Positions 33,627 through 47,200 of a stretch of DNA of 64,000 bases are shown here, one piece after another (within the stretch, counting starts at the first letter, position 1; each line of letters begins with the position of its first letter). The position numbers and the translations under genes were made by a program. The notes beneath the pieces are model-generated. The model was given only the letters and a program-made list of their open reading frames with translations. It was not told the DNA's origin and did no database searches. Source of the stretch: Ascidia mentula (lineage: Eukaryota > Chordata > Ascidiacea > Phlebobranchia > Ascidiidae); assembly GCA_947561715.1 (NCBI GenBank), contig OX387202.1:20535001-20599000 (forward strand), read 5' to 3'.

Positions 33627-36600
33627 GGGTTTGTTGCGCGGAGGAAGTTCAAACGAGTTCACAAGGCGATCATCACAATGCAGAAATTCGAGAGAGGAAG
33701 AAAAGCAAGAAAATTATTCAAACTTCTTCTCGCAGAAAAACGAGAGAGGGAGAGAAAAAGGGCGGAGGCGACGATCGTCTTCCAGAAATACACGAGAGGG
33801 CGGGCAGCCCGGAAGATGTTTAAGGTAGAATGTTGCTGTTTTTGGATGGTTTCAATGCATAAATTGTTGGTAGTTTAATACAGGATTACACAACCCATGT
33901 GTGTCATATTAGTTGTCACATGCCAAACATTTGCGAGACCTCTTTTCAGTGATTGATGCTTGGAGTTTACGATTTTGTACTTAAAATACTAAATACACCC
34001 AAAGCACTATCACTTTGTGTAAAAAGTCGTTGAGTGCATTTGCTGATACGATTTCCATGGCAACCTTCATGTTTACACCTTTCCCATTGTTTAGATCCTG
34101 CTTGAAAAACACAGACAACTCAAGGCTCTTAAGGAACAAATGGAAAGGGAGAGGAAACAGAGGGAGGAGCAGGTTTGTCCGTCCCTTACTTTCCTTTTAC
34201 CCGCCAGCTTTATAAATTTAAAGGTCACAATAAGATTGTGTAAGAATCCTGGAACAGAACGGTTTCCTCCACTTTTATGAATTTCCACAGAAATTGTTTG
34301 ACTAATATTTAATGTTTGACTTCGTGTTTCCATTAAGTTTGTTGAGGTTTCAAAAGTTGGGCGAATTGTTCTCAAAAATTAGGTTTTTTGAATAAACTAA
34401 GGCAAGAAAATGGTTTCTGTAGGCGCGCTTGGAACAGGAGAGACTCGCGAGGGAGGAAGAAGAAAAAAGGCGAAGAGAGAAACAGGAACGAGAGGTGGTA
34501 AAAAAAACCTTAAAATTTTGTGGTTTCCTTGCATAGAAGGAAAAGTTACCTTTCCTGTGTTGATTGTTTGAAGAAACCCAGACACCAAATTGCTTTAAAT
34601 CTCAAAAATATTAATTTTGCAGTCGAAATATACTGAAAAGATTTATTTTAGCAATTGGTTGACATGTTTGTACAAGTAACACGAAAAGTGCAATATTTTC
34701 TGTGTGGTAATCATTCCCACAATACTTGGCCACTCTCTGATTATCTGGTAAAATTTCCCCTTTCCAGATGGCGAGAGAGGCTGAAATGGCCAGGGAAGCG
34801 ACGGAGAACGGATTGGAGGAGGACGCTGAGGGTCTTCCTTCACCCCCACCGCCCCCACCTTGTGAAAAAATGTACAGCCCCCGCAAATCAATGGCGAACA
34901 CGTGGGTGCTTGTGTGTGCTACGTATACGTTTTTGTGAAACAAATCTTGATCTTTTAAACAAAATACTTGCTTTTTGGGTTGGTTACTTTCTAACACTTG
35001 GAACTTTTAATTTAATTGTTTCTTGGTTTCCGCCAGCAAGAGATTCAAATCATATTTCTATTGTAAAAAAACAACTCGCCTATCTCTTTGGGCAGGAATC
35101 GGCTCTTGCGTCACTCGACGCCGTCATAGATTCCGCTGACGTAGACAGTGCTTACTCAACCGTGAACAAGAGGATGCTCTCATCAGGTGGAGAGGAGGAG
35201 CTTGATGATGCGGAACGGGAGGAGATGGAGAAGATCTTCCAACTTGAACTTGAGATCGCGCAGATGCATCGACGAAGCGAGGCCAGGGAGAGTCTTGCGC
35301 TGGAAGTGGTGAGAATAAGTGTTGTGATGTCATAATATGATTTAGAATACTGGAAGGTATTTAAGAACAATCTAAGTTGGCAAAAAACTAATCTGGTATT
35401 TTTACAAAAAAAGAATTTTTGTTTGTTTTGCTGACTCTAATAATTTTTAATCAGGATCAACCTGAAGCAACCGATAAATTTGTAACGAACGTGGGTGAGG
35501 AATATTACCCCGAGGGTTTGATTCTTGATTATTTAAAGTTAATCTTTATCGTTTCTCAACTAACAACAAGTGTAAAAGGTTAATTTCAACCTTACATGGA
35601 AAAAGTTAGTAAACAAATATTTCCCCGACCCACAGAACACACAGGATGGAATTGTTCCAGATGACGAGGAGAATTACGAAGCGGAAGACATTAAAACGTC
35701 TGATATGGACGACGGTAAGTGTTTAAACGCTTTGTTTTAAAATTTCGCAGTTTTGACACGGGGTGCTATTACTTCTTTAGCAAAGTAATGACGACATCAT
35801 GTGATTTGTCGTGACGTCATCAATGTTTTTGTGTTGAAATGATGCATGGGGTTGAACTATTGCTGGTGTTTTCAATCAAACTTGTTGATAATGAAACATT
35901 ATTCATGGGTATTTACCCACTACAGAGAGTTATTACACTGATTCGTCTTTTGATGACGACATGAGTGACGATGGAACATCCACTAGTGGCGGTATGGAGG
36001 TCGCAGAGAAGTGGAGTCCCAACGTATACTTTCATTCCTACCTCGACGTGAAGGTTAGACGGAATAATATGTTGGACTGAGATTTCCACCTTCGTGGTTC
36101 CCAGTCTTCACAACTCGCATTCGTCCAATATGTTCTCATGGCGCACTGAAATTTCGTGACGTTTTAAGGATGTAATAGTAATACAGTTGTTGATATTGAT
36201 CAGTTCGCTTGTTACGTATCACATTGATCAGTGCAACAACTAAATGGCTCAGTTTGTTATGGAAATAAAATTCAACTCCACGTAAGTTGGCCAACAACAT
36301 TTAAGCAACAAACTAGCAAGCGTCACACCAACCTCTGCCACTGTGAATATTGGTTGATATTTGAAAACACATCATTGCACAACCTTACAACCTGTTATAG
36401 GGTGGCCTCATGAGCCAGTGGAAGAGACGGTGGTGCGTCCTGAGTAACAGCACTTTCATGATCTTCAGAAGCAAACAGGATAGTTTAAAGTGCGGCTGGC
36501 TGTTTAAGAAAGCTGACAGTGGCAAAGGAACTCTGAGAGGAACTCTCCCAAGGAAGAATTGGCAGAAAAGGTTGGTGGTCGGCGATGTATTTCATATTAT

Positions 36601-39600
36601 ATTTCCGTTGTTAGTTCTACGTAGCAGTTGTAAGTTACACGAAGCTTGAACACTAAACAAGGTACAACAACAAAACACTAAACGAGGTACAACAACAAAA
36701 CACTAAACAAGGTACAACAACAAAACACTAAACAAGGTACAATAACAAAACACTAAACAAGGTACAACAACAAAACACTAAACAAGGTACAACAACAAAA
36801 CACTAAACAAGGTACAACAACAAAACACTAAACATGGTACAATAACAAATAACCAAATCCAGATGGTTCGCGCTGCGCAACCAGGAGTTGAAGTTTTACG
36901 ATAACGACGAAGAGAACGCCAAGTGTCGGGGGACGATCGACCTCAGTCAAATCTCCGACGTAACTGACGTCACAGAGAAAGAGAATGGCATTGACATCAT
37001 TATGACGTCATCAAAAGTGCACCACCTTTCGGCGGAATCGAGCGAGGAGGCGGGGGAATGGTACAGGTGAGTTTAAACCAGAATCGCCAACGTTTGGGAA
37101 AAAGTCTTTGGATGCAGTGTGGACTTTCACTGAAAATACTGTGAAATGTTATTGAGTGGAACTTTTTTTCCGCAGCATGTTGATGAAGATTGTATCGAGC
37201 ACGGAGAAAGAGATAGCAAACATGGAAAGCGAGTTCGCGAACCCGAAGAACGCTCTGATGACGGTCGACGGTCAAACCGTTACCCAGGCAACCGCAACAT
37301 CTGTGTCAGGTGACTCTCGTGTATTTGAGCAAGTTGTCAATTTCTCTTGAGGGAAGGAACGTTACAATATAAATAGGTTTTGGGAGTTCTGGCACTGATT
37401 TTAATCTCAGGAATCGGATACATTATGGATGCTACATTAGAACCAATTACTCCTATCGTGGCATCGTGGCGACCAGATGTGAATAATATTAAGTGGTTTG
37501 TGACTGCAGGAAAGTCGAACACGTTCACTGTGACGACATCGCAACGTGTTTACACTTTCGCGAGTGATTCGGGGGAGGAAATGCATCACTGGATCACTTT
37601 ACTCAATGAGAGCAAGAACACAGCAAGTTCAGGCGACTCGGTACGTGTTAAACAGACAGAAACCAAATCCCATTTGACTTCAGGTTTTTAAATGATTGCT
37701 TCACAATTTGTCACAAATCAAAACGACAAAGTGAATTTTTAGAAAAATTACACAATAAGTTTTGTCAAGAAAATAAAAGTCAGTAACACTTAACTCAATA
37801 CTCAATACATACAATGTCGTATTTTTTCTTTGTGGTAAGAGAACTCTTCAGGCTCGCCCACAATCTCAAATATTGTTAATAAACTTAAAGGCTGGCGAGG
37901 ATTCTTTCATACAGCAAGGTTGGTTGCTTAAAACATCTTACGAGAAGCAGAAAGTGAGTCACCAACGTCGGTGGTTCGTTCTGAAACCAAACGCGATCGA
38001 ATATTTCAAGAACAGCAACCGCGATGCCCAGAAGATCGGGTCGATGGGACTCAACAGTCTCTGTGTTGTCACCTCACCGGACGAGAACGTCTTTGTAAGT
38101 CCCTGGTGTATGTAGGAATAAAAGTGGGCTTTCGTGTGTTTACTAGAGATGAACACTTGTTAAATCGAACCTCGCTGTGAGATCCTGTATAGTTGGACGA
38201 TTCCGTCTTACCATGTAAAACACGTAACACTTAAAATCATAAAACGAATGTAATAAAGTTTAATAATATGTATGTTACCTACACAAAAAGCACTTGTTTA
38301 AACAGGATCAGTCTGGTATAACACAAGGGAAATATACGTTGATTCCTTTAAGCATGTGATTTTTTGTGTAATATTACTGAACATTGACCGGCAGCTGTAG
38401 TTTCGATCCACACTTTCTATACTAGAAGTTACGCCACCTCTATTTCACTACAGACGCAGACAGGTTTGTGGGAGATTGTGGTATACGGGAGGAAGCACAC
38501 CCTCCGACTCAGCACGGAAGTAGAGGAAGACGCGAACATCTGGAGCAGTGAGATCCAGGCTATGATAGATGGACAACCTCTGATTATCACCAAAACAAAG
38601 ATCCTAATGGACAAGATCAAGGTACAGAAGTGTAGAATTGAAACTGAACTTATTGCTTGGAGTAATCTGCTTTCAGGGCAACTGCTTCGATCTAATATGT
38701 CGGTAATGTGTCTGGTGACTATCTTGCCACTTAGGTAGCCAGGCGAAAAGCTTATTGCATTGAAATTACCTGCTTAAAAAACACATCAGGAAATATTATT
38801 ACAATGTTGTTAACAAAACGACTCTGCCCAAAGCTTTCATTATTTCACTTATATTTAGCATGTTGACCATAGTGTATGAAAATATGACTAAAAATTTGTG
38901 TATGTTGCAACAGCGTTCAGATGACAATGAAAAGGAGATCGACTTAATCTACAAAAGGAACCCAATCTTCAGGCAATCAAGCGAACCTTTAAGATCCCCT
39001 TTGCTATCCCTTCCATACGAACAGGTGACCCAGCAATTATTACAACTATCCGTCCCAGAATCCAATGCTAACGCAAACTTAATAGTGCTGCAAGTATCCA
39101 CGTGGTTGTCATAAAACCACGATGACGTCAACATCATCTTACCCGAACTATCTGTGACGTAACATTGCTCACATTGTTGTGTTGCTAATGAACCAAGTTG
39201 ATTATTCAAAAAAAAATATGAAAGTATTGGTTTCGCTACTTAGAAAAAAAAGGCATAGAAATCATAATCAACCGTTGTTTGCTCACAGGTGCCCTCTCGT
39301 GACGACCACTACACGTTAAGGGACGAGGCTGTGAGGATTTTTAACGTCCTCCTTCAAATGGAAGAACGGACTTTTCAGAACATTGAGGAGGAAGCGAAAT
39401 CACTCCAGGTAAAAAAACTGAAAAAATCGTTTTTAAATTTTGCTTTTTGATATTTCTCGAATTCCCGCCTGTAATTGAGTTTCCTCCCCTATATATTTGC
39501 ACATGTTATGACGTTTGTCAGGTAATTGTGGATCTTCCTTTGCAATGAGTGGGGAACGATGTTTTCATATCACAATTTATGTCAACGTTTTACTTGACGT

Positions 39601-42600
39601 CAATCAGCATTCAAAACAGACAATCAAAAAGCATTGCGACACCGTCCAGCCAACAAACCATCTATCTGTTCGTTCCAGGCGATCATGCGAGTGTGCCACG
39701 GCTCCAAGCTATTCCAGGACGAGCTTTATCTCCAATTAATCAAACAAACCGCCATCTACACCCTCCAACTCACCACAGACGAGCAAATGTGTGACCAGCT
39801 TCATGTGACGTCATGTCCGCATTACTGGCATCTCATAGCTTGTATGTGTTGCGCGTACCACCCATCACGTCCCGTGCTGTCTTACCTGAAGCTGCATCTG
39901 AAGAGGTATGACGTCACCAAAGTGTGTAAATAACTTGGTTATCCAATGTAGAGTTCGCGGAACCCTTAACACAAATGGTTTACTAAATTTGGGGGTTCTT
40001 GGTTAAGTTAAACAATCGTTTTAGGTTTCGCAGACGAAAATTTTGTGAATATCTGATCTGAGCGCTAATTCTAAAACATCTCTAATCCCTCTTTTGTTGG
40101 TAAACCAGAATTTATTGCTTGCCTCAATGCTTTGTATTCCCAGTAAATTTGAAACAAAATGCTCGTTTAATGAGAGATAAGTCAACAAATGTCTTAAACC
40201 TTAACGTCCACCGACGATTTTGCCGGGCCAAACTGGTGGGGCGTGCGCCACTGAGAAGCACTTGCTACTGAGCAGTAGTTTTGCATTACAGCGGATCGGG
40301 TTATCTTACCTCGCGCTGTTGACTGCACACAAATGTGCCATAAGATGCCTGGGAATATGTACAGTAATGATTATTCAGGGATCCCTTTTCACCGTTTGTT
40401 TATTAACATCCGTTATCAGGGTACAAGAGCGATTTCCTGGTACTCTTGGTGGAGCTTATGCCGAGTTCGGTGAAAATGCGCTGAGTCAGCAGACGTCACG
40501 TCGACGTGAGATGGTTCCTTCCATTGCTGAGATTTGTGCTGTGCTGGAGATGAGGGACCTGGTCACTGTGATTAACTGCTATGGTGGCGCAACATGCGAA
40601 ATCTACATTAACTCTTTCACCACTGCTGGAAAGGCAAGTAGAGCATTGCTGCAAATTGTAATGTCGAACACTCGGAAGTATTTCTTGTATAATTTTGAAT
40701 TGTATTTTCTTCTGATGATCTGGTTTTGTTGGTTGGTGGCAAACATGCTTCTTTTTCAATATTTGTTATTAAATTATGTTCTGCATTTTTATGTGTTCAG
40801 AAGCGTTTCGTTGTTTTAGTTACAAAATGTTTTTACTTTAAATTAGATGAGTTACTTTAGACAGTTTACGTCCAACTTTGGTGTTCAGGTTGTCCAGAAA
40901 CTCCAGCATGGAATGAACGTGGAAGGGAATAAGAACACGTTCGCATTATTCGAACACAAGGGCGATGTTGACAGAGCGATTGAACCAAACATGAGCTACT
41001 GGACACCTTAAATCGTCTGGGTTCTTTCTCAACTCAAATAACTTTGGCGAAAAAATTTCGGGAAACACTGACCTTGAGTGCTTGACTTAAAATAAATATT
41101 TACTCATTTTTGTATTTTGTATTTTCTAAACGCAGGAGTTTCCAATGCAGAAAATAAATTTCATACAACCTCTAGCTTTCTTAAAAACATTAACTCAGAA
41201 CTTCCCTAATGTTGCAGGTCCACGAACAAGTGATACAGGGACTTTACCCTCTATCTGATGACGTATTGAAAGATATCGCAGCTTTAAGGTTGCAATTCGC
41301 TGAAGGAAATTACCATCAAATCAATATTGAGTAAGTTTATTTAAGTGGAGACGAAACTTTATCTTCATTGCTTCGTTCCGTTTAACCAACAAAAAGCATA
41401 AAAATATAAAAATGCCAATGGATTTTCAAGACTTCTTTTGCGAATATAAAACATGGATTTCTTTTTCCAGTGCTGACATCGGCAAATATTATCCAATCAA
41501 CAAGTTGATGGCCGCTTACGAGATCACAAACGAAAACGAAGACTTCTACTTCAAACGAACCGATTCTTTCTCGAATGAATTAAATGCAAACTCAATGCCA
41601 GCCAAGAAACGTTCTGTGAGTAAAGGTTTTTATTCGGTCTCAATTTGATTTTTTCGGTAATTAAGACGTTCTCATAAATTACGTAAAATTTCAAACTCGC
41701 CACGTAGATCTCCCCCTCTTCGAACACATCCTTTCATCCCATGCTAGTTATCCGTTCCCATGGGGGCCTGACTCGATAAACTGTGGTTTTATCGGTGCCT
41801 GTGCCATTTTATTCCGCATATTTATTGTTCACACGCGTTCAAGTCGTTTTTGTTCAAAAGAAAATTGAGTTATATTTGGACGTTGGCATCAACCGCGCAT
41901 GAATCGTATTCCACAACTAATCGTCATTCTTTAAATCAGCTCGTATATTGATAGTTAGTAAAATAACAAAGGATTTTGATTTGTGGACGAAGCGAATAGA
42001 GGCCGAAACGTTAAAATTGAACAAATCGTTTTTGTCAACGAAGAGTTTCGTCAGATTTTAATTCTTACAGGGGTCGAGTCTTTTCAACACGTTCCGGAAG
42101 AGAGGGATGAAGAAGGTGAAGGAGGAAGGTGAGAGCGGTGAGATGAAGAGGACTCTCTTCCTGGAGGAACTGCAGGATGTCAAATCAAACGGCCTGGATA
42201 GATGGAGGAGATTGAGAGGAATGCCGCAAGAAGACGCCGTGGTCAGTATCACAATAATCTCACTAAACAATAAGACTGGAGTTTTGTGTTATTGGATGTC
42301 GGTGCATCTCTGCCCGTGGTTGATATTTATTGGCATTGTATTTGGGTGCTTGATGTTTAAATATTATTCGCATAATTTTATGTTCAGCATATTTCGCGTT
42401 CTCTTCATTCCGTCTAATTCATTTTATCTCAACAATTTGTTTCAGGCTGAATATGTTAACCTTGCACGTCGGTGGCCCGGATACGGATCCTACTTGTTTA
42501 AAGTTGAAAATCATGACGCGCAGTTCGGTCAAACCCTTCTCACTCTGGCGATATCGGCGCAGGGAGCAACTGTGTTCAAACGAGGTCACTCACAGTCCCT

Positions 42601-43181
42601 GGATCATTTCTCATATGAAAAGTAAGTTTGATTGAACACAATGGTTCGTTTTCAACGCGAGAAGACACGAAACTTGTTGGAGTTATTGGCTCTCAACGTT
42701 TCTGCTTATCGGTCTTATGAATATAATGCAGTTTATTTTACGAAACATAAACTTACCATAACCATAGTAGTGGGGTAACGTGGAGTCCATATTTCCCTGC
42801 AGTTTATTTGGCGTCAGAAAACAAAATTGTTGGTAAACTACGGCCCAAATGTTTGATTCGGTCAAATGCCCACTTACAAAAAAAGTTTTTAAATAGGGTT
42901 TCGGGTTTGCTGCGGCCGGTTTCGAACTCGGCTCTGACGTTTGAAAAGTCTCAGAACCACTGTTCCAAACAATTAAACAAGATTTTGCAGCTACATTCCT
43001 TGAGTTGAACATGTTATTGTGTCTTCCTCTCAGGATCCAGTCTTTCGGAGCGGGATCTGCGAATGTTTTCAGACTTCAGACCGAGTCAAGAGGGGACATT
43101 TCCTTCACCGCAGAACAAGTTAATGAGATTGTGAAACTCATGCGAGCTTACATCACCGCCCTCTTCCGCCGAAAGCATTGA
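33627..43181 (+). CDS. MYO10: Myosin-X-like gene, IQ to FERM, 24 exons, 5' part missing
   Basis: Exons: 33627-33824, 34095-34172, 34423-34494, 34768-34905, 35096-35308, 35455-35490, 35636-35714, 35926-36053, 36401-36570, 36863-37066, 37176-37309, 37411-37640, 37891-38094, 38454-38621, 38914-39024, 39289-39408, 39679-39905, 40420-40633, 40889-41011, 41218-41330, 41471-41615, 42071-42241, 42446-42621, 43034-43181. Order: IQ motifs (GFVARRKFKRV, TMQKFERGRKARKLF, IVFQKYTRGRAARKMF), charged coiled coil, acidic linker, PH1 split by PH2 (FHSYLDVK/GGLMSQWKRRWCVL; NWQKRWFALRNQELKFYDND; EEMHHWITLLNESK), PH3 (GWLLKTSYEKQ; VYGRKHTLRL), MyTH4 (IYKRNPIFR; DELYLQLIKQT), FERM to FRRKH. This is the tail of myosin-X, the filopodial motor that binds PtdIns(3,4,5)P3 and cargo. 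Oddities: no motor exons; the first exon opens inside IQ1; the 40420-40633 donor is GC (AAG/GCAAGT); 40889-41011 hits an in-frame TAA and the homologous frame continues shifted; about 35 FERM residues (human WKFYFKLYCFLD region) are absent. Confidence 0.9.
36648..36850. repeat. 25-bp minisatellite in a myosin-X intron, about 8 units
   Basis: Unit AACACTAAACAAGGTACAAC plus AACAA, repeated head to tail about 8 times with single-base variants (aacgagg, aacatgg, acaataac). It fills most of the intron between exons 36401-36570 and 36863-37066 and ends a few bases before the acceptor. Confidence 0.93.
41960..42060 (+). repeat. Possible decayed Penelope-type end in a myosin-X intron
   Basis: GACGAAGCGAATAGAGGCC followed by GAAACGTT resembles the 3' half of the hammerhead-like ends seen elsewhere in the window, with the CTGATGA half changed to TGTGGACGA. 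Weak evidence. Confidence 0.25.
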
Positions 43182-44294
43182 AAGTTGACACCGAGCAATT
43201 TTATTGCGTTCAGATTTTAACGAAACTTTAGTATTTGTCGTTCTAGCCACAAACTTAAATGTTAAAATCAGGGGGTTTTCCACAGGATCACCATATGGAC
43301 CACAGCGATCTATATCAATGGCTTCCACATTACCACACAGTATTACCTTCGCCGATGCATGTTTTTGTGACATTACTCAGCAAAAACTTTCGTCGGTTGA
43401 GAGGATCCACAGAGTTAACCAGGGTGTCGTTGGACCCGAACGAGCTCGCGAGATGTTCAAGGTCTTTCACGTCCCAATAAGGTTTATTTACAGGATCATG
43501 TATCTTATAGTTTCGGCATACACGCTTACACCCACTCTCAATACTCCGCTCCAGTGTTTAAACCTTGCAGTTACGATTTTCATTTGTTTTGCCACTTTCA
43601 CATGTTTTTTTCGCTAGTCATATTCTTTCTTGTCCTGAAGCACTTGGTGATCTTTTCTGTCTATTTTGTTTTCGGGAAACCAAATTCCATAACCATAGAA
43701 ATCACAACCAGTGATAAAGTTGTCAGTCCCACTCATGGCATTTTAACTTGTGATTTGTAATTTCAATATTATTTCATAATTATTTCGCCGCAATCATGAA
43801 CCACACCCAAAACATGTGTTTCTGCTTAATTTTGCCGTCTAAATAACGTCATCAATACGACGACGTCACCACGTAACATGAAATATTCCAACCACTTTCG
43901 TACCTATTGTTGTCAACCCTTTTATCCTTAGACTGCCTATCTTTTAACAATGTTATCTGTCTAATATTATTTATTGTACATTTGCATCAATTTATTGCAT
44001 GTTCGATTTGGTTGTTTTATAAACACAGTTCCTTGTATGTCTGCGGCAAGCCAGTTGAGGCCTGTGATGTCACAATTGCTTATTGTTACGTTCCAAATTA
44101 CTGATATTGTTTCACTGTCGCTCGGTTTTGAAAAAGAAACAAACCCTGAATTGGGATCGAAAAGAAATTCGTATTTTGAGATCTTGTCGGAAAATTCTGG
44201 TTTTTAACATGGCCTGAAACTGACGTCATGACCCTTGGTTTTTGGTGGCTGGAAATTCTATTTATCGAGTAATTTATTTCGAGTTCAGGAATCA
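43182..44294. other. Spacer between the myosin-X 3' end and copy C; no gene seen
   Basis: Reading frames of up to 137 codons exist (for example 43204-43617) but resemble no family I know, and their composition is not protein-like throughout. No clear polyadenylation signal was pinned down for the gene upstream. Confidence 0.5.
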
Positions 44295-47200
44295 ATTCTA
44301 CAAAACTTCACTCTCTCCATGCCATTTACATTCTGCCATGGAATGCAACCGGCAGACGCGTCAGACGCGTCTGTGTCCTCCACAAACTGCTGTGGTAAGT
44401 TTGTTTATTACACAAGAGTGTATAAGGTCTAACCTTGGGAGGTGACAAGAAAATGATTTGTAAAGGAAAGTCAAAGCTAGTATGCTACTCATGCCGAAGC
44501 AAACGTTTCAAACACCACTGTGTTCATCATCAGTGTCAAGTAAGAATGAGTTGCAGCAATGTGTGTGCAGAGGTAGGAAGGTAACTGAACAGACAAAAAC
44601 AACAACACAAATAAAACACGTGACAGACGCCACTCGAAGGCCCACGGCCGTGACATCATCATTTGGGCTACAATGAGGACCTGTGTGTTGACAAGAAACC
44701 TTGTTACACAATTTACCCTCACATAAAACCTTTCCTATAAGTCGGTGAAATGGCGCCGCGATTATCGCGCATTTCTGTAAATATTTGCGGTGAATTGGCG
44801 TGAATGCATTTTTGGGGTTTATCAGAGAAAGTCGAACTGAACTGAATCAAATTTACTGACATCCTCGAATCAGAAATCAACTGTCGAATCTGATGGATCA
44901 ATGTTTATATTTACATGGATTATCAACATAAAGCATGGAAACGGTTGCATGCGATATTACAACAACGACATGATATACAAGGAATGATAAAACGGAATAT
45001 GTTGTCAATATGTAATTGACACGTTGACATAATTCTATGGAAGAAGTGGCATCCGAAACACACAAAATGTAATAATAAGTAGTGTCGACGTCATAATTGC
45101 AATTATTACGTTGTGTTTTTCTGGCATCAACCGTTTTTTTATTAACGTCGGATAATAATCACGCTGTAAACCAAGTTTAACTCATTTACGGCGAACGTGC
45201 TATTCGTTCGTTGACACTTCCAGCAACAAGCCGCCTTTTCAAATGAGTCACGTGGTAATCCGAACTCAAATAACCCGGTATGCATTTTCTATGTAGGCCA
45301 CATGTCTTTTGCGTAAAAAAGATACGAAGGGACAGAGGACAAAGGACATATAGGACAAAGACTTTTTGTACGCGTGGTTTGTAACGTGTTATTGTTAATC
45401 CTCGTGCACTTGTTTATTATGTATTAAACTGATCGATTGACTTTGGGTTTGATAGCAGCTTTTTTATCAGGAGTCAGATATACGTCAGTGTTATTATTTG
45501 TGTAGACGTTTTAAGTAACGCCCTACAAATACCATGATAATAACAAACATGCAGAAAGGTGAAGTTCGCTTTTAACACAAAAATTGTAAGGATTTGTGGA
45601 ATAAATTCGGTTCGGTATAATTGCTTTCCTGTTATTTACGATTTAAAGCCTTTATCAAAGCTGGTGAAATTATTTACAATGTCTGTCAATAATTGTCAAT
45701 CAACACAACGTTGCCATGGTAACCAACGACGCAATGTTAATTTTCGTCACTTTAAACCTCCCCAACATTTATTCGCATTTCACTTTCATCTTAGAACTCA
45801 TTATTCCGCCCAATGAGTTTTTCCAATGATACCAACTCATAGTGTTGTAATAAATGACACCAGTAGAAGTTCTCGACCACAGACCATTGAGGTAGGCATC
45901 TGAACACCAACGATGCCACCAAGCTCCACCATGATGCACAGCACAATTTTCTCCCCACCTGCAATAATAATTAAGTCGGTTGTCAACAACTCTGTGTTAC
46001 AACTTATTTAAACTCAGTTAAAACTTGCGTTTAACTAAAACTTTAACGCAACCCCCTGTTTCAGAGCAATTGATTTTTACAATTGTTGATTTAGGGTGGG
46101 CGGTTAACTTTGTCAACGAAAATCAACTATTTGAGGAAATGCATTTCATCTTTTTTAAAACAACTCGATTTACTTCGTTAGTAAAACAGAAATATAATCA
46201 GACACGTTGTATCATTATTACTCACTCATCATTGTCTCTGCTGCGTGTTGAAAATCTCATCCCGTTTAGATTGCGGGTCCCAGTCATGGAATCTGATATA
46301 TTCCCCGAATATCCGGATATAGTAATTGTGTAAGAACTTCCTTCATCGCCAATGCTGAAAGTACTGAAAACAACAATGTCATAATGTTTAATTTAATGCA
46401 AAGTAATTTAAATAACAACGGATAATTTGTTGTTTTAAATCAATCCGCTTACATTGGTTTGTTGCTCATGGAAATGATTGTTAAACATAAAACCCTTTAT
46501 GACGTAATAAACGACATGTGTCATACATTGTGTTGTGTTGTGTGGAATAATTATTTGTCAACTAAGCAATAAACACAGAGTGGGATTAGAAGTTTTGAGA
46601 AGGAAACCCAGTTATTTTTCAACTTTAAGTTCACAAACGACTGGAGGATTACAAGGAGGCTTTATTGTAGCTGAAAAACAAAGCGGATAATTCTAACTTT
46701 CCAGTCAAGATGCAACGTTTTGGCAAAGGTCAGTACTTGGCACTCAAGATATTACCACAAGGACTTGGGCAACAACGACCGCATAAACTCGTCTGGGCAA
46801 CAGATTTTCCTTAACCTTTTTTGAGTGGTTCTTAACCTTTTTTATCTCATTTCCCACTTCCAGTGTAAACGGAATCCTTATTTCCCACTGGTATTTACAT
46901 TTTTTAACTAAGAATTTGATTATTGTATTTTCGTTATATCTGTTAAACTTTTTTAACTTTTTCTACCGCATGGCATTACCAATTACCAATAAGTGTACAA
47001 CACACAGTGAATACAGATCATCATATTTCTTTTCCGACTACTTTTGTGTATTTCGTTACCGACTGATTATCCACCTACAACCCTAAAATTTCCCACGGGT
47101 AAGAACCACTGGCCTAAGGAATTAACTCTGCAGGCCAATGCACCCATTTTCTTGCATAGAGACCCAACAATATCCAATCAACCACGCAACGACCAGCAGC

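Noticed and set aside
43204-43617. 137-codon frame after the myosin-X gene
   Set aside because: No recognisable domain, and overlapping alternative frames are equally open.
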